Source: Lactobacillus sp. W8174
Lineage (GTDB): Bacteria; Bacillota; Bacilli; Lactobacillales; Lactobacillaceae
DNA: 64,000 nucleotides
Direction: 5' to 3'
Assembly (NCBI RefSeq): GCF_016100975.1
Contig: NZ_JACFRN010000003.1
Span: 186,001-250,000, forward strand
The position numbers and the translations under genes are program-made. How positions within the stretch are numbered: position 1 is the stretch's first letter; every line of letters begins with the position of its first letter. Positions 50,707 to 59,970 of the stretch are shown here, piece by piece. Below the pieces are notes generated by a model that worked only from the letters and a program-made list of their open reading frames with translations, made no database searches and was not told the origin of the DNA.

Positions 50707-50867
50707 GTTAATGTAACATTCTAGAAGAAGGTCATAAATAGAAACACCAAAAGGGTAAACATTAATTGGGTAATGCTAGGCATATTTGTATTATCAATCT
50801 TTTTAGGACTGATAGGTGTAGTATAATTAAATAGACAGTCATTCTTAAGTAAGAGGAGGAAAAGCCG

Positions 50868-52139
50868 ATGACACGATTGCAAAAAATGGTATTAAAGCCA
50901 AAAGAGCAGTTAGTGACACGGCTTTTTTTGTCACCAAAATTAAAGCAGAATTTAACCGTTCTTTCCTACAGTACTCATGACTTAATAAATGCCATGAAGG
51001 AAATGAGTGCTAGTAATCCCTTTGTGACTTTGAAAGAACCTAAAGGCGAGATGCAGAATTTAGAATGGCTGCGTTCGCCTGAAACAGAGAATTTAATAGA
51101 TCATTTATTGATGCAAGTGGATTTAAGCGACTGGCACAGTTGGGAAAAAAGTGCGGTCAAAGCTTTGATTTACCATCTTGATGAAGATGGCTACTTAAGA
51201 ATTGATTTGGCTAAAATTGCGGAACAAACTGAGTTTACGCTTGCAAAATTATTAAGGGCAAAAAGTCTGCTTCAAAGTCTTGATCCGTGTGGGATCGGGG
51301 CTGCGAATCTGGCCGAATGTCTGGCGCTTCAGGCAAAACAAAAAGACAACTTTAATCCTGTAGCCCTTGAAATTTTACTTAATAATCAGTTGGAAATGCT
51401 GGCCGATCCTAAAAAATGGTCTAACTCTAGGTTTTCAATATCCGAATTAAATGATGCATTGGCCAGCATCCAAACACTGAACCCGACTCCAGCCAGCGAT
51501 TACGTAGTCGACAGTAATGTTCAATATTTGTTACCCGATTTGATTTACAAGGTAACAGATGGACGTATAACGGTAGAAAACTTTCAAGCGCAAATACCAG
51601 AAATGGTTTTTGATGAAAAATCATATCGTGAATTAAAAGATCAGTCTAATGAAAGTAAGTATTTTTCGGAGCAAAAGCAGCGTTTTCTTGAAATGAAAAA
51701 TGCGATAGTGGAGCGTCAGAAAACTATCATGAGATTGGGTGAATATGTGGGCCAGTTTCAACATGGTTTTTTAACTACAATGCAAAAGCAGAAATTAAAG
51801 CCACTTGGTTTAAAAGAAACCGCTCAGGCTTTGGGTCTGGCACCAAGTACAATTAGCAGGGCGATTAAAGATAAATACGTTCAGTGCCAAAATAAGGTTT
51901 TCAGTTTGAAGATGCTTTTCCCACGTAAAGTAACAACGGATTTATCTCAAGCGCGTATAGAATACGACTTGCAACAGATCATAAAAAAAGAAGATGTCCG
52001 TGCTCCCTTAAGTGATCAGCAATTAGTAGAAATTTTTGCGGCGCATGATGTAACTTTAAGTCGGCGAGTGATTGCTAAATATCGTAAAAAGCTCAATATA
52101 CCTAATAGTTATAGCAGAAAAGCCAAAGTAACAGATTAA
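50868..52139 (+). CDS. rpoN: RNA polymerase sigma-54 factor RpoN
   Basis: 423 residues: Gln/Leu-rich region I (LSPKLKQNLTVLSYSTHDLINAM), core-binding region with LDPCGIGAANLAECL and YLLPDL, helix-turn-helix TAQALGLAPSTISRAIKDKY and the RpoN box SRRVIAKYRKKLNIP (usually ARRTVAKYR). It is a little shorter than the E. coli protein (477) but complete. In lactobacilli sigma-54 serves mainly LevR/ManR-activated mannose-class PTS operons, none of which is in this window. GAGGAGG precedes the ATG. Confidence 0.95.
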   Translation: MTRLQKMVLKPKEQLVTRLFLSPKLKQNLTVLSYSTHDLINAMKEMSASNPFVTLKEPKGEMQNLEWLRSPETENLIDHLLMQVDLSDWHSWEKSAVKALIYHLDEDGYLRIDLAKIAEQTEFTLAKLLRAKSLLQSLDPCGIGAANLAECLALQAKQKDNFNPVALEILLNNQLEMLADPKKWSNSRFSISELNDALASIQTLNPTPASDYVVDSNVQYLLPDLIYKVTDGRITVENFQAQIPEMVFDEKSYRELKDQSNESKYFSEQKQRFLEMKNAIVERQKTIMRLGEYVGQFQHGFLTTMQKQKLKPLGLKETAQALGLAPSTISRAIKDKYVQCQNKVFSLKMLFPRKVTTDLSQARIEYDLQQIIKKEDVRAPLSDQQLVEIFAAHDVTLSRRVIAKYRKKLNIPNSYSRKAKVTD

Positions 52140-52150
52140 ATTTAACCAAA

Positions 52151-52183
52151 AAAATCCTAACGCAAAATTGCGCTAGGATTTTG
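52151..52183. terminator. Bidirectional terminator between rpoN and aldo/keto reductase gene
   Basis: AAAATCCTAACGC pairs with GCGCTAGGATTTT around a short loop; A and T tracts on both sides. Confidence 0.85.
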
Positions 52184-52200
52184 GTGTTATCAGCTAATTT

Positions 52201-53142
52201 TTAAGGCAAATCATTACCTGCAGCAAGATAAATATCATACCATTCCTGAGCAGTAAGTGAAATATCTGCTCCCTTGGCACTGTCGATGATATGAGCTGGT
52301 GTCATTGTACCGATAATAACTTGTGTATTTGCCGGATGCCTTAAAATCCAGGCAGCAGCAACAGCATTTTTAGAAACACCTTTTTGATCAGCTACTTTTT
52401 GCAAGGCATCATTAACCTCTGGAAACTTTGGATTACCAATGAAATTGCCTTCAATTTGACCGTATTGGAAAGGCGACCATGCCTGAACGGTCATGTTGTG
52501 CAAGCGTGAGTAATCTAAAACGCCACGGTCATGATCAATACTGCGCTCATCCGTCATATTAGTGTGAATATTGAAATCAATTGGACCAGTGTGCATGACG
52601 CTTAATTGCAGTTGATTAATCAACAGTCTTTGACTAACGCCACTCTGCAGTAAATCAACTTGCATCGGGTTAAAGTTGGAAACTCCAAAGTGACGCACTT
52701 TACCGTCTCTTTGTAATTCATCAAAGGCAGCAGCAATTTCTGCAGGATCCATCAGAGCGTCCGGTCTGTGCAGGAGCAAACTGTCTAAGTAATCAATTCT
52801 CATGCGAGAAAGAATGCCATCTACGGCATTAATCAGATATTTCTTAGAAAAATCATACCTAGTAGTCTTGTAATCTAACTTAGGATTTTCATAAATTCCA
52901 GTCTTTGATTGAATGTAAAAATCGTCGCGAGTTAATGATGACTTTTGAAAAGCAGCTCCGAAAATTTCCTCAGATTTGCCGTGACCGTAAATATCAGCTG
53001 AATCAATATAATTAATTCCTGCTTCGTGTGCAGTTTCCAATGCTTTAACAGCTTCATCAACCGTCAGTTTATTCATACGCATAATCCCGAGTGCAATAGC
53101 TGACCCGGTAAAGTTAGTGTTGCCAATTTTAATTTGTCTCAT
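52201..53142 (-). CDS. Aldo/keto reductase
   Basis: 313 residues: catalytic tetrad Asp and Tyr in INYIDSADIYGHGKSE, Lys in FYIQSKTGI and His in LDSLLLHRPDAL; NADPH-binding block near the C-terminus (VIIGTMTPAHI). Resembles the YdhF/oxidoreductase group of the AKR family. It is monomeric and cytoplasmic in known relatives and reduces aldehydes or ketones; the physiological substrate is unknown. AGAGAGGAGG precedes the ATG. Confidence 0.92.
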   Translation of the reverse strand: MRQIKIGNTNFTGSAIALGIMRMNKLTVDEAVKALETAHEAGINYIDSADIYGHGKSEEIFGAAFQKSSLTRDDFYIQSKTGIYENPKLDYKTTRYDFSKKYLINAVDGILSRMRIDYLDSLLLHRPDALMDPAEIAAAFDELQRDGKVRHFGVSNFNPMQVDLLQSGVSQRLLINQLQLSVMHTGPIDFNIHTNMTDERSIDHDRGVLDYSRLHNMTVQAWSPFQYGQIEGNFIGNPKFPEVNDALQKVADQKGVSKNAVAAAWILRHPANTQVIIGTMTPAHIIDSAKGADISLTAQEWYDIYLAAGNDLP

Positions 53143-53328
53143 AATGTACCTCCTCTCTTTAGTATACGCTCTCTTAGAGGCAAAAATTTAAAAATAGGTG
53201 AGTTTTAATTTATATTTAGCAATACCAGTAAAAAACCTAATATTTTTTTAAAAATAATTTTATTTTTATCGTTATTTTGTATATAATAGATATTACATAA
53301 TTTTGAAAAACAAGTAGGAGGGAAAATT

Positions 53329-54237
53329 ATGAGTAATAAAATAGGAGTTATCGGTGACGGTCACGTTGGCAGTACGGTAGCGCAGCAGTTAATATTAACA
53401 GGTTTAGTAGATGACCTCGTTATGATTGATGTTAATGAAGCAAAGGTTAGAGCAGATCAGCTTGATTTTCAAGACGCGATGGCAAATTTGAAGCATCACA
53501 CTACTATTACGATCAATGATTATTCCGCCCTCAAGGATGCAGACATTGTCATTAGTGCTTTTGGAAATATTGAGTTGGAAGCAGGCGGCGAGCGTTTTGC
53601 AGAATTGAATTATAACCGTGAGCGAATTGGAGACATTGCGGATTCAATCAAGAAGAGCGGTTTCAATGGTATTTTGGTTGCCATTACCAATCCAGTTGAT
53701 GCAATTACTAATATGTATCAAGAGCTAACAGGTTTACCGCGCAAGCACGTCATTGGTACCGGTACTCTATTAGACACAGCCCGTATGAAGCGTGCTGTTG
53801 GTGAACGGATGAATGTAGATCCTCGTTCAGTTGAAGGTTTTAACTTGGGTGAACACGGTAATTCACAATTTACTGCTTGGTCAACTGTTAAAGTTTTGGA
53901 AAAACCAATTACTGAAGTAGCTGAAGCAAAACACCTTAAGCTAGAAGACTTAAACGATGAAATTAAATTTGGTGGTCAAACAGTATATAAGGGTAAGCAA
54001 TATACTAACTATGGTATTTCAGCTGCTGTGACTCGTTTGGTAGAAACTATTGAAAGCGATGCTCATACTGAAATGCCAGTTTCAAATTACCAGGAAAAAT
54101 ATGGTACTTACTTATCTTACCCAGCTATTGTTGGTCGTGATGGTATTGTCCAAACCGTTGAATTGACACTAACAGATGAAGAAGAAAAGAAATTACAAGC
54201 ATCTGCAGAAACAATTAAAGAAAAAGCAAATAAATAG
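53329..54237 (+). CDS. L-2-hydroxyisocaproate dehydrogenase-type L-lactate/malate dehydrogenase family protein
   Basis: 302 residues: Rossmann loop IGDGHVGSTVAQQL, DVNEAKVRADQLDFQDAMANL, ITNPVDAITNMYQELTGLP, IGTGTLLDTARMKRAV and catalytic His in NLGEHGNSQF. The DFQDAMANL and RYDLSYPAI-like (TYLSYPAIVGRDG) blocks match L-HicDH of lactobacilli more than ordinary L-LDH. It reduces branched 2-oxo acids to L-hydroxy acids with NADH. Stands alone with TATAAT at 53282, AGGAGGG before the ATG and a terminator after. Confidence 0.9.
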   Translation: MSNKIGVIGDGHVGSTVAQQLILTGLVDDLVMIDVNEAKVRADQLDFQDAMANLKHHTTITINDYSALKDADIVISAFGNIELEAGGERFAELNYNRERIGDIADSIKKSGFNGILVAITNPVDAITNMYQELTGLPRKHVIGTGTLLDTARMKRAVGERMNVDPRSVEGFNLGEHGNSQFTAWSTVKVLEKPITEVAEAKHLKLEDLNDEIKFGGQTVYKGKQYTNYGISAAVTRLVETIESDAHTEMPVSNYQEKYGTYLSYPAIVGRDGIVQTVELTLTDEEEKKLQASAETIKEKANK

Positions 54238-54253
54238 TTCTAGTTTATTTAGT

Positions 54254-54287
54254 AAAAATGATGGTCACAAAGATCATCATTTTTTTA
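54254..54287 (+). terminator. Intrinsic terminator before cas9
   Basis: AAAAATGATGGTC and GATCATCATTTTT around a short loop, then a T run. Confidence 0.85.
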
Positions 54288-54364
54288 TTATATGAAAAAG
54301 ATAGTGAATTCTACTGTTATATGGGGTATTCTTATAGTAATGAATACTTAGAAGGGGAAAAATC

Positions 54365-57300
54365 ATGAGCAAGATTAATGAAGATTATATTTTAGGTCTC
54401 GATATCGGGACCAACTCTTGCGGCTGGGCCGTGACTGATAAGAAAAATAATTTATTAAAGCTCAGAGGAAAAACAGCAATTGGCTCACATTTATTTGAAG
54501 AAGGACATACTGCTGCTGACCGACGGGGATTTAGAACTACTAGAAGACGGCTCAAGCGCAGAAAGTGGCGCTTAAGATTGCTGGAAGAAATATTTGCGGA
54601 ACCGATGGCTAAGGTAGATCCGGGATTTTTTGTGCGCCTGCATCAATCATGGGTTTCACCGCTGGATAAAGATCGCAAAAAGTATCATGCAATTGTGTTT
54701 CCAACAGCTAAGGAAGATCAGGCATTTTATCAAAAATATCCTACGATCTATCATTTGCGTGACGCACTGATGACGCAAGACCGTCAGTTTGATTTACGTG
54801 AAATATTTTTGGCAATACACCACATTGTTAAGTATCGTGGTAATTTTTTACAAGATACTTCTGTTAAAGATTTTGAAGCTTCCAAAATTGAAGTAGCACC
54901 CATTTTAACAAATATTAACAATGCTTTTGCGGAAAAGATAGTTGAAGATCAAGATCCCATTGAATTAAATGTCGCAAACGCTGCCGAGATTGAGGCTGTT
55001 ATACGTGGTAAAGATGCAGAAAAGACCGTTTATAAGATGGACAAGGTCAAAAAAATTGCCAAGTTATTAACTGATTCAACTGCTAAGGAAGAAAAAAATG
55101 TAGCCAAGCAGATTGCTAACGCCATCATGGGCTACAAAACTCAATTTGAATCTATCTTAGGCAAAGAAATCGATAAAAGTGACAAGGCGCAATGGGAATT
55201 CAAGCTGACTGATGGAGATGCAGATGATAAGCTTGATGCGTTGCTGCCAGATCTTGATGAAACTGATCAGACTATTATTGCCGAAATTAAAAAGCTGTTT
55301 AGTGCAATTACATTGAGCACAATAGTAGATGAAAACAAGAGTTTATCACAGTCAATGGTGGCCAAGTATGACAAACATCATCAAGATTATAGGTTGTTAA
55401 AAGCTTATGTCGACACTTTGCAGGATCGCAGTATAGCTAAAAAATTGCTTTTAGCCTATGATTTATACGTTAATAACAGACATGGCCATTTGCTGGAAGC
55501 TAAAACAGAATTTAAGCAGGATGGAACTTTAACTAAAGAAGATTTTTATAAAACTATTAAAAATAATCTGAATGATTCTGAGCTGGCTCGCAAAATTGCG
55601 CAAGAAATAGCAACGGATAACTTCATGCCTAAGCAGCGAACAAACAGTAATGGTGTAATTCCGTTTCAGCTGCATCAAATCGAACTGGATAAGATTATTG
55701 CTAATCAAAGCAAATATTATCCATTCTTAGCTACAGAAAACCCAGTAGAAGATCACCGTAAACAAGCACCTTACAAGTTAGATGAACTGGTTAGATTCAG
55801 AGTACCTTATTATGTAGGTCCGATGATTACAGCTGATGAACAGGAAAAAACTTCCGGTAAGAGCTTTGCCTGGATGGTCAGAAAAGAAGATGGCCAGATC
55901 ACACCCTGGAATTTTGAACAAAAAGTAGACCGGCAAGAATCTGCCAACAAGTTTATTAAGCGCATGACTATTAAAGATACTTATCTTTTAGGTGAAGATG
56001 TTTTGCCTGCTAATAGTTTGCTTTATCAAAGATTTGAAGTTTTAAATGAGCTTAATAATATTAAGGTTAATGATAGGAAAATCAGTATAGGCCTCAAGCA
56101 ACGAATTTTTAACGATCTTTTCAAAGAGAATAAAAACGTTAAAAGTGATCAATTAATCAATTATTTAAAAAATAATTGGCATTTGCCAACTGTAGAAATT
56201 AAGGGGCTGGCGGATCCAACTAAATTTAATTCAAGTCTTGCGAGTTATTATCACCTCAAAAGCTTACATGTGTTTGATAAGGAATTAGCAGATCCACAAT
56301 ATCAAAAAGACTTTGAAAAAATAATTGAGTATTCATCTATTTTTGAAGATAAAAAGATCTTTCAAGATAAGTTGCATGCTGAATTTAAATGGTTAACACC
56401 TGAACAGTTTAAAGCTATTTCAACTTGGCGCTTGCAAGGCTGGGGCAGATTATCGCGCAAATTGCTAATAGAATTGCATGACACAAAAGGCCATAACATT
56501 ATGGATAAACTATGGACTAGTCAAAAGAATTTTATGCAAATTGTGACAGAACCAGATTTTAAAGATGCAATTGCTAAAGAAAACCAGGATGTTACTCAGG
56601 AAAATGGTATTGAAGAGATTTTGGCTGACGCCTATACTTCTCCAGCTAACAAAAAAGCTATAAGGCAGGTCGTCAAAGTAGTAGCTGATGTTGTAAAAGC
56701 AGCAGGTGGCAAGAAACCTGCACAATTTGCGATTGAATTTACACGAGAACCACAAAGGAATTTACAGCTATCACATATACGAGGTACTAAGCTGCTTAAA
56801 ACTTATGAAGAAACTGCTAGCGAATTGGTAGACCAGAATCTAACTGACAAATTAGAAGAATATACAGTTAACCGTAAGTTACTTAAAGATGAATATTTCC
56901 TATATTTCATGCAGGCAGGTAGAGATGCATATTCAGGCGAAAAAATAGATATAGATGATATTCCTAAAAATTATCAAATAGATCATATATTGCCAAAGAC
57001 AATGATTAAAGATGATTCATTTAATAATCGTGTACTAACTAGAACTCAATTAAATCAAAAAAAGGGTAATCGGTATGCTCTTAAAGTGTTTGGGACTGAT
57101 GTTGCAGCTGGTTCAAAAATGCTTATTCCAGAAATGTGGAAAATGTGGTATGCAGATAGACTAATTAATGAACAAAAATTAAATAATTTGCTATTTAATC
57201 CTGGGAAAGATATTGATAAGCAGAAAAAACATTTTATTAACAGACAGCTGGTAGAAACTAGTCAAATTATTAAGTTAGTATCAGTTATTTTACAAAATAA

Positions 57301-58552
57301 ATATCCAAATGCAGAAATCATTACAGTTAAAGCTGGTGACAACTCCGCTCTGCGTCAGCGTTTAGATTTATACAAGAGTCGTGAAGTTAATGATTATCAT
57401 CATGCAATTGATGCCTATTTAACTATAGTTTGTGGGAATTTTCTATATCAAGTGTATCCTAACCTTCGGCCATATTTTGTATATGGGCAGTTTAAAAAAT
57501 TTAGTCAAGACAAAAATTTGGAAAAAGATATTCTTAAAAATCTAAAGTTACAAAATTTCTTGTGGCCTTTACTGCAAAAAGATAATTCTGAGGGTAAAGC
57601 CCTAGAAGAAATTAGGGAAAATGTTAGCCATCGGATAGTCTTTTACAAGCACCCAGACATTTTTGACAAATTACGTAAAGCATATAATTATAAATACATG
57701 CTAGTCTCAAGAGAAACTACGACTGAAAATAGTAGTATGTTTAACATGACTGTTTATCCTCGCGGAGAGCGTGATCGTAAGAAAACTAGAAAGCTAATTC
57801 CGAAAGGTAACGGACTTGATCCGAAAATTTATGGTGGGTACAGCAGCAACACTGATGCATATATGGTAATTGTCAAGATTGAGAAAGCAAAAGAATCCAC
57901 TTATAAAGTTATTGGCGTTCCGATGCGCGCTCTTGCAAGCTTAAATCAGGCTAAAAAACAAGGGAATTATAGGGAAGAACTACGCAAAGTGCTTGAGCCT
58001 CAGATCATGTTTGATAAAAATGGTAAACCTAAGCGAGGCGTTAAAAGTTTTAGAGTAGTAAAAGACCATGTTCACTTTAAGCAACTAGTTTTAGACGGTG
58101 ACAAAAAATTTATGTTATATTCTGCGCGTTATTTTGCCAATGCTAAGCAATTAACACTTTCTCATGAAACTATGAAAGTAGTGACAGATAATCTAGAAAA
58201 AGAGGATTATAAAGATGAAAATCAACTTCTTATAAATGCTTATGATGAAATATTACAAAAAGTCGATCAATATTTGCCCTTGTTTGATGCCAATAAGTTT
58301 AGAGCAGGCCTTCATAATGGTAAAGCTAAATTTATTGATTTGACTGTTAAGGATAAAAAAATTGTTTTAAGTAAAGTATTAGACGGGTTACATGATAATA
58401 TGGTTAATCCAGATTTGAAGAACTTGGGAATTAAAACCCCATTTGGCAAAATGCAGTCATCATCTGGTATAACTTTGTCATCTAATGCAGTATTAATTTT
58501 CCAGTCACCAACAGGACTTTTTGAAAAACGAGTTAAGATAGCCGATTTGTAA
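54365..58552 (+). CDS. cas9: CRISPR-associated endonuclease Cas9 (type II-A)
   Basis: 1395 residues. RuvC-I Asp in LGLDIGTNSCGWAV (D13), Arg-rich bridge helix FRTTRRRLKRRKWRLRLL, RuvC-II Glu in FAIEFTREP (E791), HNH core YQIDHILPKTMIKDDSFNN (H874) and RuvC-III YHHAIDAYL (H1013, D1016). All catalytic residues are intact. The C-terminal PAM-interacting region is present; the PAM itself cannot be read. Large size and the cas1-cas2-csn2 companions define subtype II-A. With tracrRNA and crRNA it cuts matching double-stranded DNA. AAGGGGAA precedes the ATG. Confidence 0.98.
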   Translation: MSKINEDYILGLDIGTNSCGWAVTDKKNNLLKLRGKTAIGSHLFEEGHTAADRRGFRTTRRRLKRRKWRLRLLEEIFAEPMAKVDPGFFVRLHQSWVSPLDKDRKKYHAIVFPTAKEDQAFYQKYPTIYHLRDALMTQDRQFDLREIFLAIHHIVKYRGNFLQDTSVKDFEASKIEVAPILTNINNAFAEKIVEDQDPIELNVANAAEIEAVIRGKDAEKTVYKMDKVKKIAKLLTDSTAKEEKNVAKQIANAIMGYKTQFESILGKEIDKSDKAQWEFKLTDGDADDKLDALLPDLDETDQTIIAEIKKLFSAITLSTIVDENKSLSQSMVAKYDKHHQDYRLLKAYVDTLQDRSIAKKLLLAYDLYVNNRHGHLLEAKTEFKQDGTLTKEDFYKTIKNNLNDSELARKIAQEIATDNFMPKQRTNSNGVIPFQLHQIELDKIIANQSKYYPFLATENPVEDHRKQAPYKLDELVRFRVPYYVGPMITADEQEKTSGKSFAWMVRKEDGQITPWNFEQKVDRQESANKFIKRMTIKDTYLLGEDVLPANSLLYQRFEVLNELNNIKVNDRKISIGLKQRIFNDLFKENKNVKSDQLINYLKNNWHLPTVEIKGLADPTKFNSSLASYYHLKSLHVFDKELADPQYQKDFEKIIEYSSIFEDKKIFQDKLHAEFKWLTPEQFKAISTWRLQGWGRLSRKLLIELHDTKGHNIMDKLWTSQKNFMQIVTEPDFKDAIAKENQDVTQENGIEEILADAYTSPANKKAIRQVVKVVADVVKAAGGKKPAQFAIEFTREPQRNLQLSHIRGTKLLKTYEETASELVDQNLTDKLEEYTVNRKLLKDEYFLYFMQAGRDAYSGEKIDIDDIPKNYQIDHILPKTMIKDDSFNNRVLTRTQLNQKKGNRYALKVFGTDVAAGSKMLIPEMWKMWYADRLINEQKLNNLLFNPGKDIDKQKKHFINRQLVETSQIIKLVSVILQNKYPNAEIITVKAGDNSALRQRLDLYKSREVNDYHHAIDAYLTIVCGNFLYQVYPNLRPYFVYGQFKKFSQDKNLEKDILKNLKLQNFLWPLLQKDNSEGKALEEIRENVSHRIVFYKHPDIFDKLRKAYNYKYMLVSRETTTENSSMFNMTVYPRGERDRKKTRKLIPKGNGLDPKIYGGYSSNTDAYMVIVKIEKAKESTYKVIGVPMRALASLNQAKKQGNYREELRKVLEPQIMFDKNGKPKRGVKSFRVVKDHVHFKQLVLDGDKKFMLYSARYFANAKQLTLSHETMKVVTDNLEKEDYKDENQLLINAYDEILQKVDQYLPLFDANKFRAGLHNGKAKFIDLTVKDKKIVLSKVLDGLHDNMVNPDLKNLGIKTPFGKMQSSSGITLSSNAVLIFQSPTGLFEKRVKIADL

Positions 58553-58598
58553 GCTAAAATAGGGAAACGTAATAATCCGATTCCCTATTTTTGTGCAT

Positions 58599-58732
58599 AA
58601 AAAAACCTCCGCTATAGAGCTGAGGCAGGACGGTAATAATACCGCGTTGAAACTTAGTATCAAAGATACATTGTTTGATTTTAAATCTGGTTGTTAGATC
58701 AATAATGATTAGATCGTTGGTAGCTAACCAAC
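58599..58732 (-). ncRNA. tracrRNA, transcribed opposite to the cas genes
   Basis: The plus strand at 58688-58713 matches 24 of 26 repeat bases (TGTTAGATCAA core), so the minus strand carries the anti-repeat. Minus-strand order: promoter TTGTAT-16-TATACT (58739-58766), anti-repeat, a middle part with hairpin CGGTA-TTAT-TACCG (58631-58644), and a terminator (CCTCAGC with GCGGAGG, then seven T at 58599-58605). This fits a tracrRNA of about 130 bases. It pairs with pre-crRNA, is processed by RNase III and is held by Cas9. Confidence 0.88.
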
Positions 58733-58738
58733 AACTAT

Positions 58739-58766
58739 AGTATAACATTTATTTTTAAAAATACAA
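58739..58766 (-). promoter_or_regulatory. tracrRNA promoter overlapping the cas1 ribosome-binding site
   Basis: Minus strand TTGTAT, 16-base spacer, TATACT. The -35 side abuts AAGGAGG of cas1 (58765-58771) on the other strand. Confidence 0.65.
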
Positions 58767-58775
58767 GGAGGAAAT

Positions 58776-59687
58776 ATGGGATGGAGATCAGTAATCATCA
58801 CACAGCACGCCAAATTGACATATTCGATGCAAATGATGATTGTACAAACTCGTGATGGCATAAACCAAATACCAATTGAAGATGTTAATTTATTGCTCGT
58901 TTCAACCACACAGGCAGTGATTACAAGTGCCCTCATTAGTAAGTTGGCTCAGAACCAAACCAAAGTTATATTTGTTGATGAAAAAGGAAATCCAGTAGTC
59001 GAAACTGCTGTTTATTATCCGGGAACAAGGAATATGGCTAAATTAACGCAACAATTTAATTGGGATGATCATTTAAAAGAATTACTATGGACAAAGATTG
59101 TTAGTCAAAAGATCAAAAATCAGATTGCAGTTTTAGAGAATTATCATTTGGATAAAGATGATGTTCAAATTGAACTAGATCAGCTGGAAATTAATGATGA
59201 AAGTAATCGGGAGGCAATTGCAGCGCGTAAATACTTTATGCTTTTATTTGATAAAAATTTTGTTAGGCGTGATACCAGTGCAGTCAATGCAGCATTAGAT
59301 TACGGCTATGCCATTTTGCTTTCTAGTTTTAACCGTGAAATTGTAATGAATGGCTATCTGACATATTTTGGCATTCACCACTGTTCACAGGAAAACCAAT
59401 TTAATTTAGCCTCGGATTTAATGGAACCCTTTCGACCATTTGTTGATTATTGGGTTAAAGCCCACGAAAAAATTAAGGAACTAACTCCAGATATTAAGTA
59501 TGGTTTAGTTGAACTTTTAAGTTTAGAAATAAAGTTTAATGGTAAAAAAACGCTTTTGACAAATGCTATTACAGTTTATGTGCGAGAATGTCTAAAATTT
59601 CTAAGTGGGGATAGTAAGGAATTGCCAGAAATGGAGATGAGTTTGACCAATGAGGTACCGAATAATGCGCTTAATGATAATGTTTGA
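58776..59687 (+). CDS. cas1: CRISPR integrase Cas1 (type II-A)
   Basis: 303 residues, type II Cas1: MGWRSVIITQHAKLTYSMQMM at the N-terminus, DVNLLLVSTTQAVITSALI, and the catalytic region with LDYGYAILLSSFNREIVMNGYL and the His/Asp part FGIHHCSQENQFNLASDLMEPFRP. With Cas2 it inserts new spacers at the leader end. AAGGAGG four bases before the ATG. It overlaps cas2 by 38 bases. Confidence 0.97.
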   Translation: MGWRSVIITQHAKLTYSMQMMIVQTRDGINQIPIEDVNLLLVSTTQAVITSALISKLAQNQTKVIFVDEKGNPVVETAVYYPGTRNMAKLTQQFNWDDHLKELLWTKIVSQKIKNQIAVLENYHLDKDDVQIELDQLEINDESNREAIAARKYFMLLFDKNFVRRDTSAVNAALDYGYAILLSSFNREIVMNGYLTYFGIHHCSQENQFNLASDLMEPFRPFVDYWVKAHEKIKELTPDIKYGLVELLSLEIKFNGKKTLLTNAITVYVRECLKFLSGDSKELPEMEMSLTNEVPNNALNDNV

Positions 59688-59970
59688 TTTACCAACAGAA
59701 ACGGCAGAAGAACGAAAAGAATATCGCCAATTTCATAAAAAGTTGATTAATGAAGGTTTTTTAATGGTGCAATTTTCAGTATATGTTCGAGTCTGTGTTA
59801 CTAGACAAACCGCTAAGTTTTTGGAAAATCGTATTAGGAAGTTTTTACCTCACGGGGGATTAGTACAATCCTTAATGGTTACGGAAAAGCAGTATAATGA
59901 CATGCACTTTTTAGTTGGTAAGCCAATTGATGATGTGCGTAATACTTCAGACAGGACGGTAATTTTATGA
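59650..59970 (+). CDS. cas2: CRISPR-associated protein Cas2
   Basis: 106 residues: MRYRIMRLMIMFDLPTETAEE with the conserved strand and Asp, FRKxLINEGF-like FHKKLINEGFLMVQFSVYVRV and VTEKQYNDM near the end. Structural dimer at the centre of the Cas1-Cas2 integration complex. Start at 59650 agrees with the family N-terminus (M.YR.MR). The stop overlaps the csn2 ATG (ATGA). Confidence 0.96.
   Translation: MRYRIMRLMIMFDLPTETAEERKEYRQFHKKLINEGFLMVQFSVYVRVCVTRQTAKFLENRIRKFLPHGGLVQSLMVTEKQYNDMHFLVGKPIDDVRNTSDRTVIL

Noticed and set aside
58554-58748. 64-codon minus-strand reading frame between cas9 and cas1
   Set aside because: It coincides with the tracrRNA (anti-repeat, hairpin, terminator) and has no coding support.
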